NCBI RefSeq assembly: GCF_008180615.1
Contig: NZ_VTEH01000003.1
Coordinates: forward strand, 251,685-315,684
Direction of reading: 5' to 3'
From: Rossellomorea vietnamensis
GTDB taxonomy: Bacteria > Bacillota > Bacilli > Bacillales > Bacillaceae_B
DNA: 64,000 nucleotides
How positions within the stretch are numbered: the stretch's first letter is position 1; every line of letters begins with the position of its first letter. The position numbers and the translations under genes are program-made. Below the pieces are notes generated by a model. The model did not search any database and was not told the origin of the DNA. It was given only the letters and a program-made list of their open reading frames with translations. This document shows, one piece after another, positions 25,802 to 34,547 of the stretch.

Positions 25802-26239
25802 ATGTCAATGGCATATGAAGAATATATGAAACAAGTAGTCAAGCCGATGAGGACAGAATTAACACAAGCGGGATTCAAGGAATTAGTAACAGCAGAAGAA
25901 GTGGAGCAGACAATGGAACAATCTGAAGGGATTTCATTGATTGTCGTGAATTCTGTCTGTGGATGTGCAGCGGGGCTTGCACGACCGGCGGCCACTCAAT
26001 CTGTATTGAACAGCGAAAAACAGCCTGATCAGCTGCTTACGGTCTTTGCCGGACAGGATAAGGAAGCAACGGCGAAGATGCGGGAATACTTTACAGGATA
26101 CGAGCCTTCATCTCCATCAATGGCTGTCATGAAGGGCAAGGAAGTTATCCACTTCATCCCTCGCGACAATATTGAAGATCATTCTATTGAAGAAATTATG
26201 TCTGAAATCCAAACTGGGCTTGAAAAAACACAGAAATAA
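25802..26239 (+). CDS. brxA: Bacilliredoxin BrxA
   Basis: 145 residues. Thioredoxin-fold protein with the CGC active site in NSVCGCAAGLARPAATQ. Sequence tracks B. subtilis YphP/BrxA closely (MSMAYEEYMKQ start, KEATAKMREYFTGYEPSSPSMAVMKGKEVIHFIPR). It removes bacillithiol from mixed disulfides on proteins after oxidative stress, in the cytosol. AAAAGGAGATGG ribosome site. Ends in its own terminator, which overlaps the 5' extension of the next open frame. Confidence 0.93.
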   Translation: MSMAYEEYMKQVVKPMRTELTQAGFKELVTAEEVEQTMEQSEGISLIVVNSVCGCAAGLARPAATQSVLNSEKQPDQLLTVFAGQDKEATAKMREYFTGYEPSSPSMAVMKGKEVIHFIPRDNIEDHSIEEIMSEIQTGLEKTQK

Positions 26240-26245
26240 ACGCAA

Positions 26246-26292
26246 TGAATCCAGGTGGATGGAATGAATAATTCCTTCCTCCTGGATTTTCT
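26246..26292 (+). terminator. Terminator of brxA
   Basis: AATCCAGGTGGA / TCCTCCTGGATT stem followed by TTCT. It lies in the 5' extension of the ypiP frame and so argues against a ypiP start here. Confidence 0.75.
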
Positions 26293-26323
26293 ATTATGGC
26301 TTAAAGGAAAGGTGGAAACAGCT

Positions 26324-27103
26324 TTGTTGGTTACAACGGCAGGCAGAACAACTAACGAAATGATTGAAAAAGCGTTAAAAACGGCAGATGAATTGAACCT
26401 CTCTTACATCAGTAGAGAAAAGAAAACAGTAAAGTGGCTGAAGGAGAAATATGAACAGGATATCTTAGTCGTTGGAAAAGAGCGTATGGAATTATTTTCA
26501 CTGAATTCTGACCAGCCTTTTTTCTTTCATCCCAATTCAGCCTCCTTCCGCATGAAAAGGATTCTTAAGGGAGAAAGAGATACTTTTGCAGAAGCCGCGG
26601 GATTAAAGAAGGGAATGAGCTTCCTCGACTGCACCTTGGGCATGGGTTCTGACAGTATCATTGCTAGTCACACGGTCGGGATGGAAGGAGAAGTTAAAGG
26701 GATTGAAGCAAGCCTGCCTATTTCATACTTGGTTAAACAAGGTTTAAAAGTGTGGGATTCTGGAGTCATGGAGATGGATGCGGCAATGAAGAGAATTGAA
26801 GTCGTGCACAGCAGGGCAATCGACTATTTGAAGTCATTGGAGGATAACAGCTTTGATACAGTTTACTTTGATCCAATGTTTGAGGAGCCAATTGAAGACT
26901 CAGCTGGTATCAGTACATTGCGCAAATGGGCGGTATATCAGCGGATCGATAAAGAGACAGTCGGAGAGGCAGTAAGAGTTGCAAAAGGCAGAGTCATCCT
27001 TAAGGAACACTACAACTCACCATTGTTTGAAGAACTAGGATTTTATGTGAACAAACGTCCGTCAGCAAAGTTTCAGTATGGAACTATCTCCATTAATGAA
27101 TAA
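26324..27103 (+). CDS. ypiP: Class I SAM-dependent methyltransferase YpiP (RsmJ-like)
   Basis: About 259 residues from TTG at 26324 (or the next TTG at 26327), which follows AAAGGAAAGGTGG. Earlier in-frame codons fall inside the brxA terminator and are rejected. The core is RsmJ/YpiP-like: ILVVGKERMELF, FFFHPNSASFRMKRIL, motif I LDCTLGMGSDSIIAS, and VYFDPMFEEPIEDSAGI, the DPxF/Y motif expected of a base methyltransferase. RsmJ modifies 16S rRNA in E. coli; the Bacillus target is not known to me. Confidence 0.83.
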   Translation: MLVTTAGRTTNEMIEKALKTADELNLSYISREKKTVKWLKEKYEQDILVVGKERMELFSLNSDQPFFFHPNSASFRMKRILKGERDTFAEAAGLKKGMSFLDCTLGMGSDSIIASHTVGMEGEVKGIEASLPISYLVKQGLKVWDSGVMEMDAAMKRIEVVHSRAIDYLKSLEDNSFDTVYFDPMFEEPIEDSAGISTLRKWAVYQRIDKETVGEAVRVAKGRVILKEHYNSPLFEELGFYVNKRPSAKFQYGTISINE

Positions 27104-27151
27104 CGGGATCTGCTCCCTTGAGCAAACCCCGTTATCGTGTAAGTATTTTGA

Positions 27152-27229
27152 TCAATCCGTTATAGTCAGGGTAATAAAATAAAACAGTAAAAGCAAGAAA
27201 CCGATGCTCACCATAATTTCAACGTTCAT
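27152..27229 (-). CDS. Putative 25-residue membrane peptide
   Basis: MNVEIMVSIGFLLLLFYFITLTITD: one hydrophobic helix between short polar ends. GAGGAGGAG stands 6 nt before ATG. The length is too short for coding statistics, but an ideal ribosome site with a perfect membrane helix is unlikely by chance. It converges on ypiP. Function unknown. Confidence 0.5.
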   Translation of the reverse strand: MNVEIMVSIGFLLLLFYFITLTITD

Positions 27230-27312
27230 GGATACTCCTCCTCTTTACAAGTTCTTTTAATATAGTACCATATTCCTCATTTAATATCCTTCATAAAATT
27301 TTCGAAACCTTT

Positions 27313-27343
27313 TTGACCATTCATCCGTCTATATATGTATAAT
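27313..27343 (+). promoter_or_regulatory. Candidate promoter of ypjP
   Basis: TTGACC, 19-bp spacer, TATAAT; transcript would start ~30 nt before the GTG codon. Confidence 0.5.
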
Positions 27344-27380
27344 GGAAAAAGAGAGATACATATAGAAAGGAAGAATCTCC

Positions 27381-27974
27381 GTGTCTAATTGGATGAGAAA
27401 ATCATTTGTAGTATTGATCTCCATTTTAACATTTGGGCTGGTTACTCCCTCACAGGCATTTCTTAATGAGAATGAAACCCTTACTAAAACCAATACGAAA
27501 GCCGCTTCAAGTATACATAGCCAGACTGAGTCAACCGAAGCTGCAGAAGAAGCCGGGGTTGATCATGAGGTCTTTGTCCAAAAAATGTTAACTGAAGCAG
27601 AACACCAGGCTTATATTAAATTTGGAAGCAAAATCAAGCCGGTGATTGAAAATGAATTTCAAAGTGTTATTCTGCCAAAAATCCAAGCCGCTATTGAAGA
27701 AACGACAGAGCAATTTCCTGAAAGTGAACTTTCACACTTAACCATTTCGGAAGTACCTGCTTATGCGAAAAGCGAAAAGATCTTTCATATTTATGATGAG
27801 CGAAGCGGTGAAGATATCATCCGTTTTCATGTAAGAAGAGACCATCCTCCTTTAGAGGGTTACTATTTTAATTTTCATTATCATACCAAGCATGATAATT
27901 TCCAGGAGCATCACACTTTGGGGGATATATACTGGGATAAAAATGTACCTCCCCAGTGGAGCAGTCTATCATAG
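27381..27974 (+). CDS. ypjP: YpjP family exported protein
   Basis: 197 residues from GTG behind AGAAAGGAAG. N-terminus WMRKSFVVLISILTFGLVTPSQAF is a signal peptide (basic n-region, hydrophobic core, PSQA-F cleavage). The mature part has a conserved block YAKSEKIFHIYDERSGEDIIRFHVRRDHPPLEGYYFNFHYHTKHD, rich in His and aromatic residues, and ends WDKNVPPQW. Typical YpjP; function unknown. In B. subtilis ypjP also lies beside the thy/dfr genes. Confidence 0.85.
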   Translation: MSNWMRKSFVVLISILTFGLVTPSQAFLNENETLTKTNTKAASSIHSQTESTEAAEEAGVDHEVFVQKMLTEAEHQAYIKFGSKIKPVIENEFQSVILPKIQAAIEETTEQFPESELSHLTISEVPAYAKSEKIFHIYDERSGEDIIRFHVRRDHPPLEGYYFNFHYHTKHDNFQEHHTLGDIYWDKNVPPQWSSLS

Positions 27975-27986
27975 AGTACCAGTTAG

Positions 27987-28017
27987 CAAGAACGTGAAGA
28001 CGTTCTTGTTTTTTTTT
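27987..28017 (+). terminator. Terminator of ypjP
   Basis: CAAGAACGT / ACGTTCTTG stem with nine T. Confidence 0.93.
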
Positions 28018-28110
28018 GTGAAAATTCACTAGAATGAGTAAAGATAATCTTTCATTACCTGCTGAATTTCATAAAGAGACTATATGAACATTGCTTTTCA
28101 TTATTATGAA

Positions 28111-28253
28111 AGGCTCTTTTCTAAAGAATTGTTGTTTTTGATGCTATTTTTATTCTCTCCTCATTTTCCCGGGAAAGGATTGGAGCGGAGTCGAGCGCCT
28201 GGAGAGGAAATCCATTACTTTTAAAATAGCCACAATCTTTGAGAAAAAAGTCT
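28111..28253 (+). repeat. TIR repeat family M carrying a decayed GC-rich palindrome (R3)
   Basis: Left end AGGCTCTTTTCTAAAGAATTG, right end reads AGCCACAATCTTTGAGAAAA. Between them GGATTGGAGCGGA and GCGCCTGGAGAGGAAATCC are the outer arms of palindrome R3; its centre is gone. The rest of the gap between ypjP and the metalloprotease shows only an extended -10 (TGTTATGAT, around 28350). Confidence 0.6.
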
Positions 28254-28417
28254 TGTGAAAACCTACTATTTCATCCAAATACTATTTATAGTGATTGTAT
28301 ATAGTGTGATTTTTCAATAATCTTACAGAGAAATATTATTGTAATATATGTTATGATAGATACATAGTCCACTAATCGGTTAAGAAGCCTCATGCGATAG
28401 AAAGGGTGACAACAGGT

Positions 28418-29119
28418 ATGTATCAGAAACTTTCATTACTTGTCACTGCTGTCTTTGCAGGAGTCTTTTTTATTTTGCAGAATTCCTCCGCAGATTATCC
28501 CGGGTTATTACTCGAAAAGGCCCCTATAAAAAAAGACATCAAACTAAATTCCGAAGTTCTCGAAAAAATCATTCTCCTTCCCGAGGAACCATTTGATGAA
28601 CCGGAAGCCAGGCAGATTATTTACCGCCTTGACCATCTGCCTCCAAGGCTCCTTCATTCTGTTCAAACAGAAGGAATCATGATCCGCCTGTTTCAAGATA
28701 AATTAACAAGTTTCCCCACAACTCAACACTTGAAAGGAGTCACTCCGAGAGGGTACACTAATACAGAAAGAACCTGGGATGAGGTGCCTGGTATAGGAGG
28801 ATCAAAGCTGGTTCTCGTGAAAATCGGGCACAGCGAAAAAGGTTCCGGCCACGGATCCATTAATCTTGAACTCCATGAACTGGCACACAGCATCAATCGT
28901 TATGTGCTGGATGATCTCTACTATAGAATGAAGTTCACTGCTATTTGGAAACAGGAAGCCCATCTTCTATTTCCAGAAGAAGATTATTTTCTGAATTATG
29001 AAGAGGAATACTTCGCAGAGGCCTTTGCGATGTACTACCTGAACTTGAAAACCAATGAGGAGCTGGAAGAAAAAGCTCCAGCGACACACCAATTTTTTGC
29101 AGAATTGGAATCTATGTAA
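28418..29119 (+). CDS. Anthrax-lethal-factor-like (ATLF) metalloprotease, exported or membrane-anchored
   Basis: 233 residues. N-terminal helix YQKLSLLVTAVFAGVFFILQ is a signal anchor or signal peptide. The body ends in a zincin site LELHELAHSIN (HExxH) and a downstream glutamate motif NYEEEYFAEAFAMYYLN, the arrangement of the lethal factor/Pro-Pro endopeptidase (M34) group. Preceding IMIRLFQDKLTSFPTTQHLKGVTPRGYTNTERTWDEVPGIGG is the usual family block. Substrate unknown. ATG at 28418 is chosen over GTG 28406, which is part of the AAAGGGTG ribosome site. thyA follows after 12 bp. Confidence 0.82.
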   Translation: MYQKLSLLVTAVFAGVFFILQNSSADYPGLLLEKAPIKKDIKLNSEVLEKIILLPEEPFDEPEARQIIYRLDHLPPRLLHSVQTEGIMIRLFQDKLTSFPTTQHLKGVTPRGYTNTERTWDEVPGIGGSKLVLVKIGHSEKGSGHGSINLELHELAHSINRYVLDDLYYRMKFTAIWKQEAHLLFPEEDYFLNYEEEYFAEAFAMYYLNLKTNEELEEKAPATHQFFAELESM

Positions 29120-29131
29120 AAGGGGTACGAC

Positions 29132-29926
29132 ATGAAACAATATCTAGAGCTTTGCGAACACGTATTGAACAATGGGACTGAGAAAGGAGACAGGACTGGT
29201 ACTGGAACAGTCAGCACTTTCGGATATCAGATGCGCTTTGATCTCAGTGAAGGCTTTCCGATGCTCACGACAAAAAAGCTGCACTTGAAGTCGATCATTC
29301 ACGAACTTCTCTGGTTTCTCAATGGCGATACCAATGTGAAATACCTTCAAGATAACGGTGTTCGTATCTGGAATGAATGGGCGGATGAAACCGGCGATCT
29401 TGGTCCAGTATATGGTAAGCAATGGCGTTCATGGGAAGGTGCCAGCGGAGAAACGATCGACCAGATTTCCGAGCTGATACAAAACATCAAGAATAACCCC
29501 GATTCCAGAAGATTGATTGTGAATGCCTGGAATGTTGGTGAAATTGAGAAGATGGCCCTGCCGCCCTGCCATTGCTTGTTTCAATTCTATGTGGCAGACG
29601 GGAAGTTATCCTGCCAGTTATACCAGCGATCGGCAGATGTTTTCCTGGGCGTTCCATTTAATATTGCCTCCTATGCACTGCTGACAATGATGGTAGCCAA
29701 TGTATGTGATTTAGAGCCGGGAGAGTTTGTCCATACCTTCGGTGATGTGCATATTTATCAAAATCATATGGAACAGGTCAAACTTCAATTATCGCGAGAG
29801 CCCCGCGCTCTTCCAACCATACGTATTAATAAAGATGTCAAAGATATTTTCAGCTACAGCTTTGATGATTTCACTTTAGAAAACTATGATCCTCATCCTC
29901 ATATTAAAGGAGTGGTAAGTGTATGA
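29132..29926 (+). CDS. thyA: Thymidylate synthase (ThyA type, folate dependent)
   Basis: 264 residues, the length of E. coli ThyA and B. subtilis ThyB. Catalytic Cys in [14 protein letters not shown], folate/dUMP residues in [23 protein letters not shown] and [17 protein letters not shown] segment, RTGTGT loop at residues 21-26. It methylates dUMP to dTMP with methylene-THF, releasing dihydrofolate, which the overlapping dfrA product recycles. Stop and dfrA start overlap by 4 bp. Lacks the long insertion of the phage-type ThyA of B. subtilis. Confidence 0.96.
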   Translation: MKQYLELCEHVLNNGTEKGDRTGTGTVSTFGYQMRFDLSEGFPMLTTKKLHLKSIIHELLWFLNGDTNVKYLQDNGVRIWNEWADETGDLGPVYGKQWRSWEGASGETIDQISELIQNIKNNPDSRRLIVNAWNVGEIEKMALPPCHCLFQFYVADGKLSCQLYQRSADVFLGVPFNIASYALLTMMVANVCDLEPGEFVHTFGDVHIYQNHMEQVKLQLSREPRALPTIRINKDVKDIFSYSFDDFTLENYDPHPHIKGVVSV

Positions 29927-30408
29927 TCTCATTCGTATGGGCAATGGATAAAAATGGTGTAATCGGCTATGAAAATAAACTTCCGTGGAGACTGCCGGAG
30001 GATTTGAAGTTCTTTAAAGAAACAACAATGGGCCATCCAATCGTTATGGGACGAAAAACGTTCGAATCCATCGGAAAGCCGCTTCCCGGAAGAGAAAACA
30101 TCATCCTCACGAGAGATGTTTCTTATGAAGCAGAAGGCTGCATTGTCTATCATGATATAAAAGAAGTCCTCCATCATGCTGAAGAAATGGAGGTGGAGGT
30201 CATGGTGACAGGGGGAGCGGTGATATTTGAGAAATTCATCCCCTACGCGGACAAGCTGTATGTGACAAGAATTCATGAAACCTTCGAAGGAGATACCTAC
30301 TTCCCTGATCTCAATTGGGATGAGTATGAATTGATTTCCACTAAGCAGGGAGTACAAAACGAACAAAATCCCTATCATTATGTGTTTGAAGTTTACAAGA
30401 AGAAATAA
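29923..30408 (+). CDS. dfrA: Dihydrofolate reductase
   Basis: 161 residues. [51 protein letters not shown] is the typical DHFR N-terminal half with the substrate-site acid (PEDL) and NADPH segments; [26 protein letters not shown] follows. Reduces dihydrofolate to tetrahydrofolate. Overlaps thyA by 4 bp; a strong terminator follows, so the operon ends here. Confidence 0.96.
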   Translation: MISFVWAMDKNGVIGYENKLPWRLPEDLKFFKETTMGHPIVMGRKTFESIGKPLPGRENIILTRDVSYEAEGCIVYHDIKEVLHHAEEMEVEVMVTGGAVIFEKFIPYADKLYVTRIHETFEGDTYFPDLNWDEYELISTKQGVQNEQNPYHYVFEVYKKK

Positions 30409-30412
30409 TTTA

Positions 30413-30448
30413 AAAGAGCCGGCAGACGTTAGAGTCTGCCGGCTCTTA
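30413..30448 (+). terminator. Terminator of thyA-dfrA
   Basis: AGAGCCGGCAGAC / GTCTGCCGGCTCT, perfect 13-bp stem. Confidence 0.93.
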
Positions 30449-30553
30449 TTAAATGTTTTTACCTTAATCTTTGTTGTTCAAAGGTTTTTAGGTTGTTTTA
30501 AAAATAATAAAAAGTATAAAAGTTAGCTTTCAAGAACCACAAGATTCTAAAAG

Positions 30554-30711
30554 GGGTCTTTTCATACACTTTGGTGCTTTTTCTTTAACTTCTCAAGGTA
30601 AAGGCATTATTTTCTGGTAAAGCCAAAGGAAATGAGATGTTCCCCGTTTAGAAAAAAACCTTAGTACACGGAGGGGATCCTGCCGAAAGCAAAACTCAAG
30701 GCGAAAACAGT
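30554..30711 (+). repeat. TIR repeat family M, copy (158 bp)
   Basis: Left end GGTCTTTTCATACACTTTGG, right end CCGAAAGCAAAACTCAAGGC GAAAACAGTC. Diverged but both ends recognisable. Confidence 0.55.
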
Positions 30712-30721
30712 CTATTTAATA

Positions 30722-30832
30722 GGTTTTTTTCAAATTAATTGCTGTATAAAAATGTTATTTTACCTTCGTCCCCCTTTACGTGGAGCGGAAATCCATTCCA
30801 TTATACAAGCCATAATCTTTGCGAAAAGAGCC
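30722..30832 (+). repeat. TIR repeat family M, short copy with R3 relic
   Basis: Left end GGTTTTTTTCAAATTAATTG, right end AAGCCATAATCTTTGCGAAAA. Inside, TGGAGCGGAAATCCATTCC is the right arm of palindrome R3. It stands only 10 bp after the previous copy. Confidence 0.55.
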
Positions 30833-31017
30833 TTTTAATACCAGCTCTTTACCCTGCCTATTAACTGAAATGAGCAAGTGTACACATCTATTAACGCAGC
30901 TCTTTCCCTTGAAAAACATTCATAAAATAATGCATCCTCCAAATTTCAAGAAAAAAAGAAGTCATACAATATAAAAAAAGATATAATAACAGAGAGAAAA
31001 TCAGAAAGGGGTTTACC

Positions 31018-31743
31018 ATGTTTCGTTTTTTGTATGTGCTATCATTTATGGCTTTATATTTGATTTATAGTGTGCCCAATCTTGTGAAAATGAAAAATAT
31101 CAGCGGTTCTCTTCCTGTAGAGGAGAAAGATAGAAAGAGACATGCCATGGCTAAAAGGTGGGCCAGAGGGATCATTAAGAGGACTGGCACTGCTGTGGAG
31201 GTAACCGGGGAAGGGAATATCCCGGATGGCCCTGTACTGTTCATCTCCAACCATGAGGGTGATTTCGATATTCCTGTCCTTTTAGGGTATGTAGATAAGC
31301 CATTCGGATTCATGTCGAAAATCGAGGTGAAAAAAGTGCCGATCATCAGTGGCTGGATGGATGTCCTGAATTGTGTCTTTGTTGATAGAAAGAATAAAAG
31401 GCAGTCCGTCCTTTCCTTAAGGGAATGTACTGCCAAACTGAAGGACGGCCATTCTCTGGTTATTTTTCCAGAGGGAACTCGGAATAAAGGCAGAGGCATT
31501 GGCGAGTTTAAAACCGGTGCATCCAGAATTGCCCTAGACGCAGGTGTGCCGGTAGTCCCTATTCATATAAGCGGCACTGCCGATATTTACGAAAATCAGA
31601 AAAGAGGGCTTAAACCAGCTTCTGTTAGTATTAACATCCTGCCAGCCCTTCAGCTTATTGACTACCAAGGCAAAACGCCAAGGGATATGGCGGACTTCTT
31701 AAAAGAAATCATAGAAAGCGGCAGAATCAACAAAGCTTCATAA
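31018..31743 (+). CDS. plsC: 1-acyl-sn-glycerol-3-phosphate acyltransferase
   Basis: 241 residues. N-terminal membrane helix (FRFLYVLSFMALYLIYSV), then the acyltransferase motifs: HX4D in SNHEGDFDIPV, FPEGTRNKGRG, and VPVVPIHISGT. It acylates lysophosphatidate to phosphatidate at the membrane. AGAAAGGGG precedes ATG. A TATAAT at 30982 lies suitably upstream, without a clear -35. Followed by a spacer with a sigma-B-like promoter for the next gene. Confidence 0.92.
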   Translation: MFRFLYVLSFMALYLIYSVPNLVKMKNISGSLPVEEKDRKRHAMAKRWARGIIKRTGTAVEVTGEGNIPDGPVLFISNHEGDFDIPVLLGYVDKPFGFMSKIEVKKVPIISGWMDVLNCVFVDRKNKRQSVLSLRECTAKLKDGHSLVIFPEGTRNKGRGIGEFKTGASRIALDAGVPVVPIHISGTADIYENQKRGLKPASVSINILPALQLIDYQGKTPRDMADFLKEIIESGRINKAS

Positions 31744-31796
31744 AATGTACCAATACACTCATCTGATAATAATTTTTTCTCAGTGTGTTCATGATG

Positions 31797-31821
31797 GTTT
31801 AGTCTAATGGCAACCGGGAAT
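31797..31821 (+). promoter_or_regulatory. Sigma-B-like promoter
   Basis: GTTTAG, 13-bp spacer, GGGAAT, close to the sigma-B consensus GTTTAA-N12-15-GGGTAT; ~40 nt before the DUF3243 gene. Confidence 0.5.
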
Positions 31822-31861
31822 ATAGACACTGTAGCAATTAATAAAAAGGAGATGAGACAGA

Positions 31862-32188
31862 ATGGAACACAACACTAATACTAATGACAGTAAAGTAGGC
31901 AGCAAAGTAGAAGGCAAACTTTCAAACATGTCAGAGGATAAAAAAGAAGACATTCTTGAAAACTTCGAAAGCTTCAAATCCTATTTAGGCGACAAAGTAG
32001 ATAAGGCGGACAAATTAGGCTTAAATGAAGAGCAGAAGGCAAAAGCAGCTCAAAAAGTCGGAGATTACCTGGCAAAGCATGAAGAGCCGAAAAACCGAGA
32101 AGAAAAACTTTTATATGAACTATGGAAAGCCGGTAATAAAGAAGAGCAGCATATGCTTTCCCATATGCTAGTGAAACTGGTATCCTAA
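31862..32188 (+). CDS. DUF3243 protein (YmfJ-like)
   Basis: 108 residues. The last 85 (ILENFESFKSYLGDKVDKADKLGLNEEQKAKAAQKVGDYLAKHEEPKNREEKLLYELWKAGNKEEQHMLSHMLVKLV) match the DUF3243 family represented by B. subtilis YmfJ; the first ~25 are a polar Asn/Ser/Lys extension. Helical, cytosolic, highly charged. Ribosome site AAAAAGGAGATGAG. The upstream sigma-B-like promoter suggests general-stress control (inference). Own terminator. Not in the ymfJ genomic context, so no symbol is given. Confidence 0.82.
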   Translation: MEHNTNTNDSKVGSKVEGKLSNMSEDKKEDILENFESFKSYLGDKVDKADKLGLNEEQKAKAAQKVGDYLAKHEEPKNREEKLLYELWKAGNKEEQHMLSHMLVKLVS

Positions 32189-32204
32189 TGCAGTTTAAAT
32201 GAGT

Positions 32205-32252
32205 AAAAAAGACCCTGCTGGATGGCTGCTGCCGTCCTGCGGGGTCTTTTTT
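32205..32252. terminator. Bidirectional terminator
   Basis: AAAAAAGACCCTGC / GCGGGGTCTTTTTT stem shared by two converging genes. Confidence 0.9.
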
Positions 32253-32271
32253 ATAGAAATCAAGCTGCCTA

Positions 32272-32904
32272 TTAAACGTAAAGCAATACACACAAAAACA
32301 TAAAAGTGCTTCCTGCTAATACGAATAAATGCCAAATCGCATGGTTGTATGGAAGCTTGTTCCATACGTAAAAAACTGCTCCGATGGAATAAAAGATTCC
32401 GCCAGTCAAAAGAAGCAAAAATCCAGTAGGGCTGAGGATTTCGTACAGCGGCTTGACGGCTATGATAATCATCCATCCCATGAGAAGGTATACTATGGTC
32501 GAAATTATTTGATAGCGGTCAACAAAATAACACTTGAAGACAACCCCAGCTATAGCCAGCCCCCATATGATCCCAAAAATCGTCCATCCCAAAGGAGTGC
32601 GGAAACTGACTAACATAAATGGAGTATAGGTTCCGGCAATCAGCAGATATATAGCTGAATGGTCCAGGATGGCAAACAATTTTTTTATTCGTGAAGGTTT
32701 AAAGCTGTGAAGTAATGTTGAAAACAAATACAGAAGCAGCATGGTAACCCCGAAAATCGTATAACTTACAATATGCCAGGCAGTCCCTTTTTCAACTGCA
32801 GCCAAGATCAGCAGCACAAGAGCCGGGATGCTCAGGAGAAACCCGATACCGTGTGTCACAGCGTTCGCAATTTCTTCTTTCCAGTTTGTATAATCAAAGG
32901 CCAA
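32272..32904 (-). CDS. yplQ: Hemolysin III / PAQR family membrane protein YplQ
   Basis: 210 residues, seven hydrophobic helices. Family landmarks: EEIANAVTHGIGFLLSIPAL, LLHSF..., FAILDHSAIYLLIAGTYTPF and the C-terminal HAIWHLFVLAGS, with His/Asp/Ser residues of the proposed zinc site (HSxxH-type). The B. subtilis homologue is YplQ. Bacterial members are often called hemolysin III, but a true lytic role is doubtful; a lipid hydrolase role is suspected from the PAQR relatives. AGGAGG precedes ATG. Confidence 0.88.
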   Translation of the reverse strand: MAFDYTNWKEEIANAVTHGIGFLLSIPALVLLILAAVEKGTAWHIVSYTIFGVTMLLLYLFSTLLHSFKPSRIKKLFAILDHSAIYLLIAGTYTPFMLVSFRTPLGWTIFGIIWGLAIAGVVFKCYFVDRYQIISTIVYLLMGWMIIIAVKPLYEILSPTGFLLLLTGGIFYSIGAVFYVWNKLPYNHAIWHLFVLAGSTFMFLCVLLYV

Positions 32905-33193
32905 CCGTTTTGTACCTCCTTTTTTTATCCTGTTTTCATCATAATATGGCGGAGGCGGTATGGCAAATGAAAGATGTTAACAGATGCTTAGCTTCTGTAA
33001 GAACTTAGATATAAGGGAGTTTTCAAATAAAAGTATCTTCAGATTCTCCCTAGATAGTAAGTTTTTTTCTGAATGGGAAGAACAGTTCTTTTCTTGTTGT
33101 TTGATAGGAATGTAAATAAGGCGTTTTTAAGGAATTTTATTTTAAATAGTTCCGAAGTTTGAGAAAAGAGCTTGATAAAGAATGCCCGCGATT

Positions 33194-33418
33194 TTAATGA
33201 AGATTCGCCTTAATCCATTGAATCGCTTTTTGGTAATCAATTGAGGACGTGAAGCTGCCGGGCTCCAAATTCGTCATATACCAGGCTAAAAGATCTTCAG
33301 GATCATTAAAAACTTCTCCGCTTGTATCACTCTTTCGGATTGTATAGATACCGTTATCCGGATCAATTGTTACAATAACAGGAATTTCACTGTCCACAGC
33401 ATTAAGTTTGTAATCCAT
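33194..33418 (-). CDS. Unrecognised 74-residue protein
   Basis: MDYKLNAVDSEIPVIVTIDPDNGIYTIRKSDTSGEVFNDPEDLLAWYMTNLEPGSFTSSIDYQKAIQWIKANLH. AATGGAGG lies 9 nt before ATG. Acidic, no signal peptide or membrane segment; beta strands in the first half and helices in the second seem likely. Divergent from the SRAP gene, with about 100 bp between. No family recognised. The space upstream of yplQ (32.9-33.19 kb) contains only decayed family M fragments. Confidence 0.65.
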   Translation of the reverse strand: MDYKLNAVDSEIPVIVTIDPDNGIYTIRKSDTSGEVFNDPEDLLAWYMTNLEPGSFTSSIDYQKAIQWIKANLH

Positions 33419-33516
33419 CAGTAAGAAACCTCCATTGCTTTTATTAGGTTTGCTCCAAAAAGTCTTATATAATATGTGTCATAATTGAAATTACATACAA
33501 AAGGGAGGCAGCAGCC

Positions 33517-34194
33517 ATGTGTGGACGGTTCACATTGACAATGTCTTTTGAAGAACTTGTCGAAAAATTTCTTATTGATGAATGGGTCGATGAATGGGGA
33601 CCTCGCTTCAATGTTGCTCCATCACAGGCGGTCCTATCCTTAATTACAGGTAAAGGACAGCGGATGGCGGGTCCGATTCGATGGGGACTTATCCCATCTT
33701 GGGTAAATGATCGAAGCAAGTGGAAGCCCCTTATCAATGCCAGAAGTGAAACACTGGAGGAAAAATCAAGCTTCAAGCACCTGCTGAACAAAAGGAGAAC
33801 GGCGATTCTCGCGGACAGCTTCTTTGAGTGGAAGAGAAAGGACGGAGAAAAGCAGCCCTATCGCTTTATGATGAAGGATAAGGAACCGTTTGCTTTTGCC
33901 GGCTTGTGGGATAAGCAGACAAACGGCAATTCTGCAGCCGTTTCTTCGACCATCATCACGACCTCTGCCAATGATCTTGTACAGCCGGTGCATGACCGGA
34001 TGCCTGTCATTCTAAAGGGAGAGGAAAACATCAACAAATGGATTTCGACGGCAGACTACACCTTCAATGAAGTGAAGGAGCTGCTTGTTCCTTTTCCTTC
34101 AGAGTTCATGACAAAATACAAAGTGTCACAAGAAGTCAATTCTACCAGGAATGATTTTGAATCCTGTGTAAAACCGTTGGAGAATTTGTCATAA
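33517..34194 (+). CDS. SRAP (HMCES/YedK-type) abasic-site-shielding protein
   Basis: 225 residues. Complete SRAP domain: initiator Met followed by catalytic Cys2 (MCGRFTL), FNVAPSQ, INARSET with the conserved Asn, SFFEWKR with the catalytic Glu, and VHDRMPVIL with the catalytic His. These proteins form a DNA-protein crosslink with abasic sites in single-stranded DNA; homologues in B. subtilis are YoqW and YobE. GGGAGGCAGC precedes ATG. A TATAAT (33468-33473) with a poor -35 lies upstream. I saw no LexA box. Confidence 0.93.
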   Translation: MCGRFTLTMSFEELVEKFLIDEWVDEWGPRFNVAPSQAVLSLITGKGQRMAGPIRWGLIPSWVNDRSKWKPLINARSETLEEKSSFKHLLNKRRTAILADSFFEWKRKDGEKQPYRFMMKDKEPFAFAGLWDKQTNGNSAAVSSTIITTSANDLVQPVHDRMPVILKGEENINKWISTADYTFNEVKELLVPFPSEFMTKYKVSQEVNSTRNDFESCVKPLENLS

Positions 34195-34286
34195 TAAAAA
34201 TGAGAAATTGCGATAACATCTCATCTGCCAGCATCAATTATAATGTATAATATAAGTATAAACGGGTGAAAAAGAGGATTGATATT

Positions 34287-34535
34287 TTGTTACTGAAAAG
34301 CCTTGAGTTCAAAAATAGTTATGGACAGAAGGTAAAGATTTTAGACATTCCAGTGTTGGCCAATGACAACCCGCTCTATTTTAAAGTCAATATGCGGCTT
34401 CAATTGTTCCTGTCAGATATTAATCAGGGCACCGGGAAGAAGGTTTTCAGTTTCCGTGATTATTTAAAAAGGCATTTGAAGTGGCCGGAATACCAAAGTA
34501 TCTATCATGCCGTAGAATTGAAGAATAATGCGTAG
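34287..34535 (+). CDS. Unrecognised 82-residue protein
   Basis: TTG start at 34287 is chosen because AAAGAGG is 9 nt upstream; GTG at 34266 lacks a ribosome site. Product: MLLKSLEFKNSYGQKVKILDIPVLANDNPLYFKVNMRLQLFLSDINQGTGKKVFSFRDYLKRHLKWPEYQSIYHAVELKNNA. Basic, mixed beta then helix, no membrane segment. A clear hairpin terminator follows. Family not recognised. Confidence 0.6.
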   Translation: MLLKSLEFKNSYGQKVKILDIPVLANDNPLYFKVNMRLQLFLSDINQGTGKKVFSFRDYLKRHLKWPEYQSIYHAVELKNNA

Positions 34536-34547
34536 CCCCTTGATTTG

